From the NCBI RefSeq assembly GCF_012070565.1, contig NZ_JAAQRO010000010.1:62001-126000 (forward strand): 64,000 nt of DNA, in the 5' to 3' direction. The DNA is from Anaerosporobacter faecicola (GTDB lineage Bacteria > Bacillota > Clostridia > Lachnospirales > Lachnospiraceae). Position numbers and translations under genes: made by a program. The notes beneath the pieces are model-generated. The model did no database searches, was not told the DNA's origin, and was given only the letters and a program-made list of their open reading frames with translations. Shown piece after piece: positions 55,087 through 64,000 of the stretch. The stretch's first letter is position 1, and every line of letters starts with the position of its first letter.

Positions 55087-55893
55087 TTATTTTGGTTGTT
55101 TTCCGATATATGCTAAGATACCACCGTCAACATAAAGGATATGTCCATTTACAAAATCAGATGCATCGGATGCTAAGAATACAGCTGGGCCAGCTAAATC
55201 TTCTGGAGTTCCCCAACGAGCTGCTGGAGTCTTAGCGATGATGAATTGATCGAAAGGATGTCTTGATCCATCTTCTTGAATCTCTCTAAGTGGAGCAGTT
55301 TGTGGAGTTGCGATATATCCTGGTCCAATACCATTACATTGGATATTGAATTCACCGTATTCAGAAGCGATGTTCTTTGTTAACATCTTAAGACCACCTT
55401 TTGCAGCAGCATAAGCAGATACTGTTTCACGTCCAAGTTCGCTCATCATTGAGCAAATGTTAATGATCTTTCCTTTTCCTTTTTTAATCATTGAAGGAAT
55501 GACTGCTTTTGCTACGATAAATGGAGCATTTAAATCAACATCAATTACTTGTCTGAATTCAGCAGCTGTCATATCACACATTGGAATTCTCTTGATGATT
55601 CCAGCGTTGTTAACTAAGATGTCAATTACGCCAACTTCTTTTTCGATTTGTGCTACCATTGCATTTACTTGATCTTCGTTCGTAACATCACATACATAAC
55701 CATGCGCTTTAATTCCCATTTCAGCATAGGCAGCGATTCCTTTATCAACTAATTCTTGTTTGATATCATTGAATACGATTGTAGCTCCTGCTTTTGCATA
55801 ACTACTTGCAATAGCAAATCCGATACCATAAGAAGCACCAGTTACAAGGGCGATTTTTCCGTTAAGTGAAAAATTATTCATAATGTTTTCCAT
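55087..55893 (-). CDS. kduD: 2-deoxy-D-gluconate 3-dehydrogenase (KduD)
   Basis: 268 residues, SDR family. The Rossmann motif TGASYGIGFA is at about 19-28, NNAGI near 92, and the catalytic Ser and YxxxK (AYAAAKGGL near 160). It interconverts 2,5-diketo-3-deoxygluconate and 2-keto-3-deoxygluconate with NAD(P)H. It follows kduI by 72 bases. The ATG at 55893 has AGGAG at ten bases; an ATG at residue 5 (55881) is an alternative. Confidence 0.93.
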   Translation of the reverse strand: MENIMNNFSLNGKIALVTGASYGIGFAIASSYAKAGATIVFNDIKQELVDKGIAAYAEMGIKAHGYVCDVTNEDQVNAMVAQIEKEVGVIDILVNNAGIIKRIPMCDMTAAEFRQVIDVDLNAPFIVAKAVIPSMIKKGKGKIINICSMMSELGRETVSAYAAAKGGLKMLTKNIASEYGEFNIQCNGIGPGYIATPQTAPLREIQEDGSRHPFDQFIIAKTPAARWGTPEDLAGPAVFLASDASDFVNGHILYVDGGILAYIGKQPK

Positions 55894-55965
55894 ATTTTCT
55901 ATTCTCCTATTCTATAAAACACTTTCGTTTAACACACACCTAATATTGGCAAACGCTTGTTGCGA

Positions 55966-56826
55966 TTACATAATTTCTGTCATACCTACGCCATCCATAT
56001 CATCGAATGCTTGGTTTTCACCAACCATACCCCAGATAAATGTATATGCTCTTGTACCACATCCTGAATGAATTGACCAGCTTGGTGAAATAACAGCTTC
56101 TTCGTTTCTCATAACGATGTGTCTTGTTTCTGTTGGTTCACCCATATAGTGGAATACGCAAGCATCTTCTGGCATTTCAAAATAAAGATATACTTCCATT
56201 CTACGATCATGTGTATGACATGGCATTGTATTCCATACGCTACCTGGTTGAAGACTTGTCATACCCATTACTAATTGACAGCTTTCCACTTGTCCTGGAA
56301 GAATGTATTTGCAGATTGTTCTGTGGTTTGATTCTTCTAATGAACCAAGTTCTACTTTGTTTTCATTTTTAACGATCACTACGCCTTCTTCTGCTTCTCC
56401 TTCTGGTTTAATTAAAACAGTAGGATATGATTTGTGTGCTGGTGCACTGTTGAAGTAGAATTTAGCAGGATTTTTTGCATCATCGCTAGTGAAAGTGATT
56501 TCTTTCGCACCCATTCCGATGTACATACCTTGTTTGTATTCTAATACATAAACTTTACCATCTACAGTAACAGTACCTTTACCACCAATATTGATGATAC
56601 CCATTTCTCTTCTTTGTAAGAAGTAGTCTGCACGGATTTCTTCTCCTGCAGTTAATACAAGTGGAGTAACAGGAACTGCAGCACCAGTGATGATACGGTC
56701 GATATGACTATATACTGTTTTGATCTCACCTGGTACGAATAAGTTTTGAATTAAGAATTCTTCTCTCAATCTTTCTGTAGTATAATGTTTGACATCTCTT
56801 GGAGATGAAGCTGTTCTAAGTTCCAT
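55966..56826 (-). CDS. kduI: 5-keto-4-deoxyuronate isomerase
   Basis: 286 residues (family about 278). The cupin-like enzyme interconverts 5-keto-4-deoxyuronate and 2,5-diketo-3-deoxygluconate from pectin breakdown. Its conserved metal region TMPCHTHDRRMEVYLYFEMP (His and Glu ligands) and SPSWSIHSGCGT are present, and YFLQRREMGIINIGG is typical. It heads an operon with kduD and the F5/8C-like gene. A divergent AraC regulator lies upstream. Confidence 0.95.
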   Translation of the reverse strand: MELRTASSPRDVKHYTTERLREEFLIQNLFVPGEIKTVYSHIDRIITGAAVPVTPLVLTAGEEIRADYFLQRREMGIINIGGKGTVTVDGKVYVLEYKQGMYIGMGAKEITFTSDDAKNPAKFYFNSAPAHKSYPTVLIKPEGEAEEGVVIVKNENKVELGSLEESNHRTICKYILPGQVESCQLVMGMTSLQPGSVWNTMPCHTHDRRMEVYLYFEMPEDACVFHYMGEPTETRHIVMRNEEAVISPSWSIHSGCGTRAYTFIWGMVGENQAFDDMDGVGMTEIM

Positions 56827-56949
56827 TATAAAACCTCTCTTTCTCTCTTTGCTTTTTTATTAGTTTCATGTAAAAGTATATTTCTTACTTCGATGTATAC
56901 AGTATAACACAAGGATACCCCTAAATCTTGTTATTTCAATACATAAAAC

Positions 56950-56978
56950 TTGCAAATTTTGAACTTTTGGTTTAAGAT
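56950..56978 (+). promoter_or_regulatory. Promoter of the AraC regulator gene
   Basis: TTGCAA, 17 bases, TAAGAT, about 40 bases before the start. The kduI side lacks a strong -35, which would fit activation by this regulator. Confidence 0.5.
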
Positions 56979-57019
56979 AATACAAACAGATAAAAATGAT
57001 ATGAAACGAAGGTTATTAT

Positions 57020-57880
57020 ATGGAAAAATATACATCATGCAAACAAGCAATTGAACACTGTATTAATAATAAGTATTTCGCTGTAGCCTATCTATGCAAC
57101 GAAGAAAAAACCATGAATATCCATATTCATGATTGTTACGAAATGTATTTTTCTATTACAGGTGGTAAGCAATTCTTAATTGATAACAAATTCTATGATA
57201 TCGATTCAGGTGATCTCTTCGTTATTAACCAATTTGAGAGTCACTACCTTACAAAGATCGATCAAATGGTACATGAACGGATCGTTGTATCCATTCATCC
57301 CGAGTTTGTTAAGATGCTCTCATCGGACAAAACGGATCTTTCTACCTGCTTTACCAAGAGGACAACCGGCTGTGCACACCGTCTACATTTAAGTGCAGAA
57401 CAGCAAAAACGCTTTCACTATTACATAAATAAGATCACCTCCGTTGACAGTTTTGGAAGTGACATAATAGAAAAAGCTTGTTTTATGGAATTGCTCGTAA
57501 TGATCAACAGTATCTATATGGAAAATCTTAATTTGGATTCAAATGTAAGCGATTACAAATATAATCAACAAGTCGAACAGATTATTCAATATATCAACCA
57601 AAACATCTGTGAACCGATTACCATCGAATATTTGGCAAAGCATTTTTATCTAAGTGATTCCTACATTTGCCGAATCTTCAAATCAGCAACAGGAACTACC
57701 ATTAACAAATACATTACTGCACGAAGGATTAGTATAGCGAAGTCTCTACTCTCTTCTGGAATGAGCGTCAGTGATGTCTATTCCCAAAGCGGATTTAACG
57801 ATTACAGTAACTTTTTGAAAGCGTTTACAAAAGCAGTTGGTGTATCCCCTAAAAAGTATGCACTATATAGCAATTCTTAA
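57020..57880 (+). CDS. AraC-family regulator
   Basis: 286 residues. The N-terminal cupin-like sensing half (HIHDCYEMYFSITGG, DLFVINQFESHYL) is followed by two helix-turn-helix motifs (IEYLAKHFYLSDSYICRIFKS and VSDVYSQSGFNDYSNFLKAF). It is divergent from kduI and probably activates the uronate operon on binding a pathway intermediate; this is inferred. The ribosome site is GAAGG. It is followed by a strong terminator. Confidence 0.92.
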   Translation: MEKYTSCKQAIEHCINNKYFAVAYLCNEEKTMNIHIHDCYEMYFSITGGKQFLIDNKFYDIDSGDLFVINQFESHYLTKIDQMVHERIVVSIHPEFVKMLSSDKTDLSTCFTKRTTGCAHRLHLSAEQQKRFHYYINKITSVDSFGSDIIEKACFMELLVMINSIYMENLNLDSNVSDYKYNQQVEQIIQYINQNICEPITIEYLAKHFYLSDSYICRIFKSATGTTINKYITARRISIAKSLLSSGMSVSDVYSQSGFNDYSNFLKAFTKAVGVSPKKYALYSNS

Positions 57881-57885
57881 TATCA

Positions 57886-57921
57886 AAAAGGAGCAGTTGC
57901 CTTATTGCAACTGCTCCTTTT
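57886..57921. terminator. Terminator after the AraC gene
   Basis: AAAAGGAGCAGTTGC and GCAACTGCTCCTTTT form a perfect 15-pair stem with a six-base loop. It suits both strands and lies between araC and trkH. Confidence 0.9.
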
Positions 57922-58002
57922 CTATTCAATGACAACGATTCTAAACCAATCTTTTCAGTAATGTATCCTGATTGCAAACCTTTGCTCTCTATAAAATATA
58001 TG

Positions 58003-59451
58003 CTATGCACTTTGTTTTTTCTTCCATGTATTCGGAGAGAACAACACCAACATTGGGAATAATTCCAATCGTCCCACCAACATATCAAACATTAAGACAT
58101 ATTTACAGAAGCCCGAGAAAAAGCCAAAATTTTGTGTAGGACCAACCATATTTAAACCTGGTCCGATATTATTGATCGTGGCTGAAACAGCTGTAAAATT
58201 CGTTATAAAATCACAATCATCAAATGTTAATAACAATACGGAACTTAAAAAAACCAAAACAAAAGTCATAAAATAGACCGATACCGCTTTTAACGTTTCA
58301 TCATCAATCACTTTTCCGTCCATCTTCACACTTTTTACACATCTTGGGTGAATAAAGGTTGTAATCTCCTTCTTAATCAGTTTAATACTGATAATTATAC
58401 GTGAAACCTTAATTCCACCCCCTGTACTTCCTGCACAGGCACCTATAAACATCAATAATAGCAGAATGGATTTTGAAGCTTCCGGCCATACATCAAAGTC
58501 AACCGTTGAAAACCCTGTAGTTGTTATGATTGAGGCAACTTGGAATAGGGAATGTTGCAAGGACTTCATAAAACTAGGGAATAAAGAATTTACATTAATC
58601 GCGATTGCAATGGTAGATACAATAATTATACCAAAATAGGTCAAGACCTCCTCCGAACGGAAGAAATTCTTCACCTTACGAAGTAGCAAGAAGAAATACG
58701 CGTTAAAGTTCACTCCAAATAAGATCATGAAGATTGATACAACATTCTGAATATAATCGGAATACCCTGCCATACTATCATTTTTAATACCAAATCCACC
58801 TGTACCAGCTGTACCAAAGGAAATGGTTACCGCATCAAACAATGGCATCTTTCCTATTAGTAAAAGGATAATTTCAACAACCGTTATGAAAACATAGATT
58901 CCATAGAGAATCGTTGCTGTTTTATGTACCCTTGGGACTAATTTTCCTACCTGTGGTCCTGGGCTTTCTGCACGCATCAAGTGCATATTATAGCCACCTG
59001 TCAGTGGCAAAACCGCTAAGATAAATACAAGAACACCCATACCACCTAACCAGTGGGTAAAGCTTCGCCAAAACAACATACAATGAGAAAGCGCTTCCAC
59101 ATTGCTTAATATACTAGCACCTGTTGTTGTAAAACCTGAAATCGTTTCAAACAATGCATCCGTATAGGATGGTATCTCTCCACTTAGGTAAAATGGCAAT
59201 GCACCAAATATACTCAATGCGATCCAGCTTAATGCAACGGATGCAAATCCTTCTTTTGCATAAAACTCGGTATCCTTTTTTGAAACAAGCCCCAATGCGG
59301 CACCGACCAAAAGGCAAAGAAACATCGTGATCGCAAAATAAATTCCTGCTCGTTCCTGATAGATCACTGCCACGATCGCAGGCAGAAGCATAAATGCAGC
59401 TTCAAATTTCAAAACCAAACCAATGATTTTGCTAATTGCTTTATAATTCAT
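58003..59451 (-). CDS. trkH: Potassium uptake channel protein TrkH/KtrB
   Basis: 482 residues, about ten helices. The four pore-loop regions are visible (SGFTTTGAS near 105, SFGTAGTGGFG near 211, ITTTGFSTVDF near 310 and ATINNIGPGL near 425). It carries potassium with sodium or proton. It is 17 bases after trkA, so the pair is one operon. The KdpD/KdpE-like pair at 17-19 kb may be a second potassium regulator. Confidence 0.93.
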   Translation of the reverse strand: MNYKAISKIIGLVLKFEAAFMLLPAIVAVIYQERAGIYFAITMFLCLLVGAALGLVSKKDTEFYAKEGFASVALSWIALSIFGALPFYLSGEIPSYTDALFETISGFTTTGASILSNVEALSHCMLFWRSFTHWLGGMGVLVFILAVLPLTGGYNMHLMRAESPGPQVGKLVPRVHKTATILYGIYVFITVVEIILLLIGKMPLFDAVTISFGTAGTGGFGIKNDSMAGYSDYIQNVVSIFMILFGVNFNAYFFLLLRKVKNFFRSEEVLTYFGIIIVSTIAIAINVNSLFPSFMKSLQHSLFQVASIITTTGFSTVDFDVWPEASKSILLLLMFIGACAGSTGGGIKVSRIIISIKLIKKEITTFIHPRCVKSVKMDGKVIDDETLKAVSVYFMTFVLVFLSSVLLLTFDDCDFITNFTAVSATINNIGPGLNMVGPTQNFGFFSGFCKYVLMFDMLVGRLELFPMLVLFSPNTWKKKQSA

Positions 59452-59468
59452 CTTTCTGTTCCTCTATT

Positions 59469-60827
59469 CTACTTTTCTAAAATATCTGTAATATCATCCA
59501 TACCTGATTTTTTCGTAACAATGATTACACTATCACCTAGTTGAATCGTATCTTTTCCTTTTGGTATAATAATTGTATTATTACGATGAATACAAGATAT
59601 GATAACACCATCTCTCAATTTTAATTTTTCCAAAGGAACACCAATGATCTCTGAATTACGTCGAACGATGAATTCCAATGCTTCCGCTTTATTTTCAATA
59701 ATCTTATATAATGTCTCTACATTACTACCAATGGAATTCTGCATAGCACGTACATATTGAATTACGCACTCTGCAACAATGTTCTTAGGGCAGATGATGC
59801 TGTCTAATTTCATACTTTCGATTACATCACTATAGGTGATTGTATGAACTTTGGTTATTACTTTTGCATTCGCTTGCGTTTTTGCATATAAGGTCATTAA
59901 GATATTTACCTCATCTAAGTTGGTCATCGCAGCAAATGCATCTATATTCTTAATTCCTTCTTCATCAAGGATATCTTGATTGATACCATCTCCATGAATA
60001 ACTACTGCTTTGGATAATTCTTCACTTAGAAATCTACAACGTTCCTCATTCTTTTCAATAATGGTAACGCCAATTCCCATATTCTCTAGTTGCTTTACCA
60101 AATAATAGCTGATTCCACCACCACCAACAATCATGATATTCTTTACTTTCCCCTTCACAACACCTAGTTTATGAAAGAATTCATTTGCTTTTTGAGGGGT
60201 AGCAACAATGGAAATCAAATCACCTTCCATTAATTGAAATTGTCCATTAGGAATGATCACCTCTTGCCCACGTTCTACTGCACATACAAGAACATTACAA
60301 TTTAATTTCGATGAGATTTCATATAATTTTAGATTCTGTAATTTTGAATCCGTAGGAATCTTATATTTGAGGATTTCAACTCGCCCTTTTGCGAAAGTTT
60401 CTACCTTTACAGCAGATGGGAAACGCAATAATTTTGCAACTTCTTTTGCTGCAACATATTCTGGGTTGATCGTCATGGATAATCCTAATTCTTCTTTAAT
60501 AATATTGATTTGTTTGCTATACTGTGGATTCTGCATACGGGATATCGTTTGACAATTACTAATCTTCTTTGCGATTAAACAACACATTAGATTAAGCTCA
60601 TCCTTGCCAGTCATAGCAATCAGCAGATTTGCTTTCTCTATTCCAGCATCAATCAAAGTAGTACTTACTGCTCCATTACCTACAACCCCAAGTACATCAT
60701 AACGATTGGATACAGATTTTACAATATCACGGTCCAAATCAATAATTGAAACATTATGCCCTTCCATGCATAATTGTTCCGTTAATAAAGCTCCAATTTT
60801 CCCACAACCTACTATAATTATGTTCAT
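59469..60827 (-). CDS. trkA: Trk potassium uptake regulatory subunit TrkA
   Basis: 452 residues with two RCK halves. Each has a Rossmann NAD(P)-binding motif: VGCGKIGALLTEQL (about 6) and VGGGGISYYLVKQL (about 233), each followed by an RCK-C domain. TrkA sits on the cytoplasmic face of TrkH and gates it with nucleotide. The tandem form is the classical TrkA, unlike single-domain KtrA. A GGTG-containing ribosome site precedes the start. Confidence 0.94.
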   Translation of the reverse strand: MNIIIVGCGKIGALLTEQLCMEGHNVSIIDLDRDIVKSVSNRYDVLGVVGNGAVSTTLIDAGIEKANLLIAMTGKDELNLMCCLIAKKISNCQTISRMQNPQYSKQINIIKEELGLSMTINPEYVAAKEVAKLLRFPSAVKVETFAKGRVEILKYKIPTDSKLQNLKLYEISSKLNCNVLVCAVERGQEVIIPNGQFQLMEGDLISIVATPQKANEFFHKLGVVKGKVKNIMIVGGGGISYYLVKQLENMGIGVTIIEKNEERCRFLSEELSKAVVIHGDGINQDILDEEGIKNIDAFAAMTNLDEVNILMTLYAKTQANAKVITKVHTITYSDVIESMKLDSIICPKNIVAECVIQYVRAMQNSIGSNVETLYKIIENKAEALEFIVRRNSEIIGVPLEKLKLRDGVIISCIHRNNTIIIPKGKDTIQLGDSVIIVTKKSGMDDITDILEK

Positions 60828-60988
60828 TATATAGCACCTCTGTTTTTTCTACTTTAACCTAAGTATTTTTTGAAATAGTCGAGTATCGACCTATTCCATT
60901 GTTTTCTTTTCTTCTATATTAACAACAAACACCGATACAAGTTGTACAAAGAGTACTGACAACGAGTAGGAATTTGTCAAGTTCATTA

Positions 60989-61939
60989 TTATTGTTTAAA
61001 TAACATAGATTTTTGTTCTTGTTTCGCGAAATACTGTTTTCCAAATTCACGATCGCAAAACATCTGTGCTTTCAACGCTTCTAACCCATCGAATTTTTGT
61101 TCTCCACGTTCATAGGTATAAAAATCCACTTGAATTTCTTGACCATACAGATCTCCATTAAAATCAAATAGATAAGACTCAACACCTGGTTTTGTCTCTC
61201 CACCGATTGTTGGCTTGTAGCCAATATTGGTTATTGCTTGATACATACCATAGCTTGTATGGACGATTGTTGCATACACCCCATTAGGAGGGAGTAATTT
61301 ATCTTCTGCCGGATAGATATTGGCTGTTGGCATGGAAAGAAGTTTTCCACCAATCTGATTTCCATAGACAACAGTTCCGCCAATCTGATACGTTCGTCCA
61401 AGCATACGATTTACTTGTTCAATCTGTCCAGATAACAAATTCTTTCGGATTGCAGTGCTGCTTACAATCTGATCATCGATTTTTACTTTTTCTAATACAA
61501 CAACTTCAAAACCATACTTTTCGGACCACTCTTGTAGCATTGTTGCGTTGCCTTTTCTCTTGTACCCAAACTCAAAATCACTTCCCACTACAATCTTTTT
61601 TGCACGTAATTGTTTGCATAAGATTTCTGAAACAAAGGTATCTGCTTCCATACAACGCATTTCCTCATCAAATGGATAGGAAATCAGTACATCAATTCCT
61701 AATTGGTCAAGATACGCTTTCTTTTCCTCTTCACTAAGAAGATTCCCTTCCACTTTATCTTTTCGAAGTTTTTGCACAGAAGTAAAGGTGAACACGACCG
61801 ATTTCCAATGATGTTCGCTACCTTTTTTCACTTCATCGATCAGCAATTGGTGGCCAATATGAATACCGTCGAATTTACCTAATGTAACAATGGTATCCGA
61901 ATCCAAATTTAATTGCATTTTATCTGTAATATATCTCAT
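60989..61939 (-). CDS. ribF: Bifunctional riboflavin kinase/FAD synthetase
   Basis: 316 residues. The N-terminal FAD synthetase domain has TLGKFDGIHIGHQLLIDEV (HxGH motif) and the C-terminal kinase domain has the family stretch GKLLSMPTANIYP, NIGYKPTIGG and VESYLFDF. It makes FMN, then FAD. It follows truB by 59 bases in the infB-rbfA-nrnA-truB-ribF order. rpsO, usually next, is not found before trkA. Confidence 0.96.
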   Translation of the reverse strand: MRYITDKMQLNLDSDTIVTLGKFDGIHIGHQLLIDEVKKGSEHHWKSVVFTFTSVQKLRKDKVEGNLLSEEEKKAYLDQLGIDVLISYPFDEEMRCMEADTFVSEILCKQLRAKKIVVGSDFEFGYKRKGNATMLQEWSEKYGFEVVVLEKVKIDDQIVSSTAIRKNLLSGQIEQVNRMLGRTYQIGGTVVYGNQIGGKLLSMPTANIYPAEDKLLPPNGVYATIVHTSYGMYQAITNIGYKPTIGGETKPGVESYLFDFNGDLYGQEIQVDFYTYERGEQKFDGLEALKAQMFCDREFGKQYFAKQEQKSMLFKQ

Positions 61940-61998
61940 CTTATAATACTTGCTCCTTCCGATTTGTGTAACCTATCACACCCGCAAGGATTGACTCA

Positions 61999-62922
61999 TT
62001 AATTCAAAAACATCTTCACAGGTTTCAATAAGGTAGGATCACCCCATTCATAAATCGCATGGAACTGATTTTCCTTGTTATATATTCGAACTTGCTTATC
62101 TTCTCCTAACGCCGACTGCTTCGCTTCTTCTATATTTTGTATATGTTCTAACCGAAGAGGATTCCCATTCGCTAGAAATCGTTCTCCTAACTCATTCACA
62201 ATGATTTTAGGATAATGCGGGAACATATCTGCAACTGTTACCATATGTTCTTCTAAAGAACCTGCTTCTTGTAATTTCTGCGCTTGTTCTAATGTGATTG
62301 CATTCTCTACAGTAAATTGACTTACTTTCGTTCTGATTAAACTCTTCATGCAGCCGCCGCACCCTAATTTTTCACCGATGTCATGGCAAAGAGTACGGAT
62401 ATATGTTCCTTTGGAACAGGATACAGTCATATGCACTTCCTGGCAATCCTGCTCTAATATAATATCTTGGATTGTAATATCGTGGATCGTGATCGGTCTT
62501 GGCTTTCTCTCCACCACTTTTCCTTCTCTCGCTAGTTCATATAATTTCTTGCCATTTACTTTAAGTGCAGAATACATAGGTGGAATCTGCATGATGTCAC
62601 CTACAAAACTTTGTATAACCTCACAGATTTGTTCCTTCGTTACTTTTACCTGTTTCTGTTCTAAAATCTGACCTGTAATGTCTTGTGTATCCGTTGTTGT
62701 CCCTAACTGTAAAACAGTTTTGTACTCCTTGTCCTTATCCGTAAGTAAATCACATAACTTTGTTGCATTTCCTAAGCAAACAGGCAATACTCCCGTTGCA
62801 TCTGGATCCAATGTACCTGTATGACCTATTTTCTTCTGTTTGGTAATCCCTCGCAACTTTGCTACTACATCATGTGAAGTGAAACCTTTTTCTTTGTATA
62901 TATTAATTATTCCATTAATCAA
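61999..62922 (-). CDS. truB: tRNA pseudouridine-55 synthase
   Basis: 307 residues from a TTG start at 62922, preferred because AGGAG lies seven bases before and INGIINIYKEKGFTSHDVV matches the family N-terminus. It converts U55 in the T loop of tRNAs. The catalytic Asp is in HTGTLDPDATGVLPV, with KEYKTVLQLG and the PUA-like C-terminus following. It begins 13 bases after the nrnA stop. Start assignment is fairly firm because the upstream TTG (62949) has no site. Confidence 0.95.
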   Translation of the reverse strand: MINGIINIYKEKGFTSHDVVAKLRGITKQKKIGHTGTLDPDATGVLPVCLGNATKLCDLLTDKDKEYKTVLQLGTTTDTQDITGQILEQKQVKVTKEQICEVIQSFVGDIMQIPPMYSALKVNGKKLYELAREGKVVERKPRPITIHDITIQDIILEQDCQEVHMTVSCSKGTYIRTLCHDIGEKLGCGGCMKSLIRTKVSQFTVENAITLEQAQKLQEAGSLEEHMVTVADMFPHYPKIIVNELGERFLANGNPLRLEHIQNIEEAKQSALGEDKQVRIYNKENQFHAIYEWGDPTLLKPVKMFLN

Positions 62923-62935
62923 TGTTGTTCTCCTA

Positions 62936-63922
62936 CTACTTGTTTTCAAGGAGTGCTTCCTCAGTTTCTAGGTTCTTAAGCTGTATATCGATATGTCTGA
63001 CGATATTATTGATCACGTCGTGCATAACACCTTTCAGGGAGCAGCCTGCCGCTTTCACATGTCCACCACCACCGAAATAAACGGCAATTTTACTTACATC
63101 GACATTGCCATTTGCACGCATACTAACTTTATATTCTTGTGGTAATGTTTCATAGATGAATACCGCTACTTCTACTCCTTTTGTAACTCGAAGCTGATCG
63201 ATAACACCATCGAGGTCTTCCGATGTTACTTCATAAAAATCCATTGTTTTCTTATTTAATGTTGAAATGATACATTTTCCGTCCAATACAAGAAAGCTTT
63301 CCAATAAACAACGTCCTAAAATCTGATTTTGCAAGTATGTCTTTTGATAAAAGCTTTCGTCAATGATCTGTGCAGAGGAAACTCCTTTACTTAATAATTT
63401 CCCTGCTATCATCATGGTTTTCTCAGAGGTATTGGAATGTTTGAATACACCCGTATCATGTACAATTCCAAGATACAACGCTTGTGCAGTTTGTAATGAG
63501 ATCTTTTCTTCATCAAATAATCCGTAAAGGACTTCACAAGTTGAACTTGCATCCGGGAAAATATAATTTTCTTTTGCAAACTTCGTGTTACTAATATGAT
63601 GATCAATACAAATGGTTTCTTTCGCTTGTTCAAATATTGGTTGTGCATTTCCAAGACGATCTGCACTGCCGCAATCTAAGGAAAGAAATAAATCATACGA
63701 TTTTATGTCAGTTCGATAATCCATGTGAATTTGATCAAGGTTAGCCAGCATACCAAAAGAACTTGCTACGGATTCTAGAAATACATCAACCTGAACTTCC
63801 GGCAAATTTTCTTTTATATAGTGATACGTTGCCATACAAGATCCAACACAATCTCCATCTGGACGAACATGTCCCGATATGGCTATGGTCTTAACGTCTT
63901 TGATTGCTTCTAATAATTTCAT
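62936..63922 (-). CDS. nrnA: DHH phosphoesterase, NrnA-type oligoribonuclease/pAp phosphatase
   Basis: 328 residues. DHH-domain motifs are SGHRPDGDCVGSC-like (HVRPDGDCVG near 18), SLDCGSADRLG and IDHHISNTKFA; the DHHA1 domain has FGGGGHVKAAG near the C-terminus. It degrades short RNAs and 3',5'-pAp. The start at 63922 follows GGAAGGTG. An open reading frame continues upstream to the right edge without a stop, so its 5' neighbour (rbfA by convention) cannot be delimited. Confidence 0.94.
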   Translation of the reverse strand: MKLLEAIKDVKTIAISGHVRPDGDCVGSCMATYHYIKENLPEVQVDVFLESVASSFGMLANLDQIHMDYRTDIKSYDLFLSLDCGSADRLGNAQPIFEQAKETICIDHHISNTKFAKENYIFPDASSTCEVLYGLFDEEKISLQTAQALYLGIVHDTGVFKHSNTSEKTMMIAGKLLSKGVSSAQIIDESFYQKTYLQNQILGRCLLESFLVLDGKCIISTLNKKTMDFYEVTSEDLDGVIDQLRVTKGVEVAVFIYETLPQEYKVSMRANGNVDVSKIAVYFGGGGHVKAAGCSLKGVMHDVINNIVRHIDIQLKNLETEEALLENK

Positions 63923-64000
63923 TGTTACACCTTCCTTTCTACCTTTTCCATATATGCAAATCAACCCTGAAACCCCACTATTTCGGGCTACTTTCTTATA

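Noticed and set aside
55940-55965. GCAAACGCTTGTTG between kduI and kduD as a second cre site
   Set aside because: It departs from the consensus at two or more key positions and is not at a promoter.
61327-61737. 136-residue plus-strand reading frame opposite ribF
   Set aside because: It is antisense to intact ribF, with Gln/Leu composition expected from its complement.
63923-64000. End of rbfA at the right edge
   Set aside because: Only 78 bases are visible, and no frame gives a recognisable RbfA C-terminus, so no gene is called.

Overview
This 64 kb window is chromosomal core sequence from a low-GC, endospore-forming, anaerobic Firmicute. The best fit is the Lachnospiraceae (Lachnoclostridium, Anaerocolumna or Cellulosilyticum type). 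The reasons are an alpha/beta-type small acid-soluble spore protein, sporulation protein YlbJ, a Pta-AckA acetate pathway beside YceD and L32, a fused SecDF, a Clostridium-style Trk system, and genes for plant-polysaccharide use (GH9, KduI/KduD, KDPG kinase and aldolase). The genus is inferred; no 16S or tRNA gene lies in the window. I saw no rRNA, tRNA, CRISPR array, prophage, transposase or integron.

Layout, left to right. 1-135: 5' end of an L-fucose isomerase-like gene (minus). 0.6-2.3 kb: an L,D-transpeptidase and a long terminator. 2.3-4.5 kb: a P-loop kinase-like gene and pyrB-pyrI. 4.6-7.8 kb: a polyphosphate:AMP phosphotransferase followed by an ABC transporter. 8-14 kb: a NUDIX hydrolase, then U32 peptidase, FtsW/RodA and class B PBP. 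14.5-17 kb: zapA and ruvA-ruvB. 17-19.2 kb: a 502-base leader and a KdpD/KdpE-like two-component system. 19.4-23 kb: pyruvate kinase and SecDF. 23.4-25 kb: a GH9 enzyme without a signal peptide. 25-32 kb: a small zinc-ribbon protein, endonuclease IV, cardiolipin synthase, a PF06541 membrane protein, a YprB-like RNase H-fold protein and an MCP. 32.4-36 kb: rpmF-yceD and pta-ackA. 36-39.5 kb: phosphatidylethanolamine synthesis (psd, pssA) with a flippase-like and a PAP2 protein. 39.8-48.7 kb: tmcAL, pepF, ylbJ, a coiled-coil protein, coaD, rsmD, a receiver-GGDEF-EAL protein and a SASP gene. 48.8-51.7 kb: a divergent PatB/MocR pair. 51.9-57.9 kb: a uronate (pectin) catabolic cluster under a divergent AraC regulator. 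58-64 kb: trkA-trkH and nrnA-truB-ribF.

How genes work together. KduI and KduD turn 5-keto-4-deoxyuronate into 2-keto-3-deoxygluconate. The PfkB-type kinase phosphorylates it, and the aldolase splits KDPG to pyruvate and glyceraldehyde-3-phosphate. Pyruvate kinase, Pta and AckA then lead to ATP and acetate. The Kdu operon also carries an unassigned protein with an F5/8C-like end, and the aldolase carries a C-terminal VOC domain.

The least expected observation is a conserved block of about 60 bases found three times. Each copy lies upstream of a minus-strand gene in the same orientation (zapA, the PF06541 gene, and rsmD-coaD). Each overlaps a TTGTTA -35-like hexamer, and two of the three have a good -10 at 17-base spacing. 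Other non-coding signals include 10-base tandem repeats before the MocR gene, a cre-type operator inside the KDPG aldolase promoter, a 20-base perfect palindrome before the isomerase gene, and a kdpDE leader bracketed by a 14-base long-range complement.
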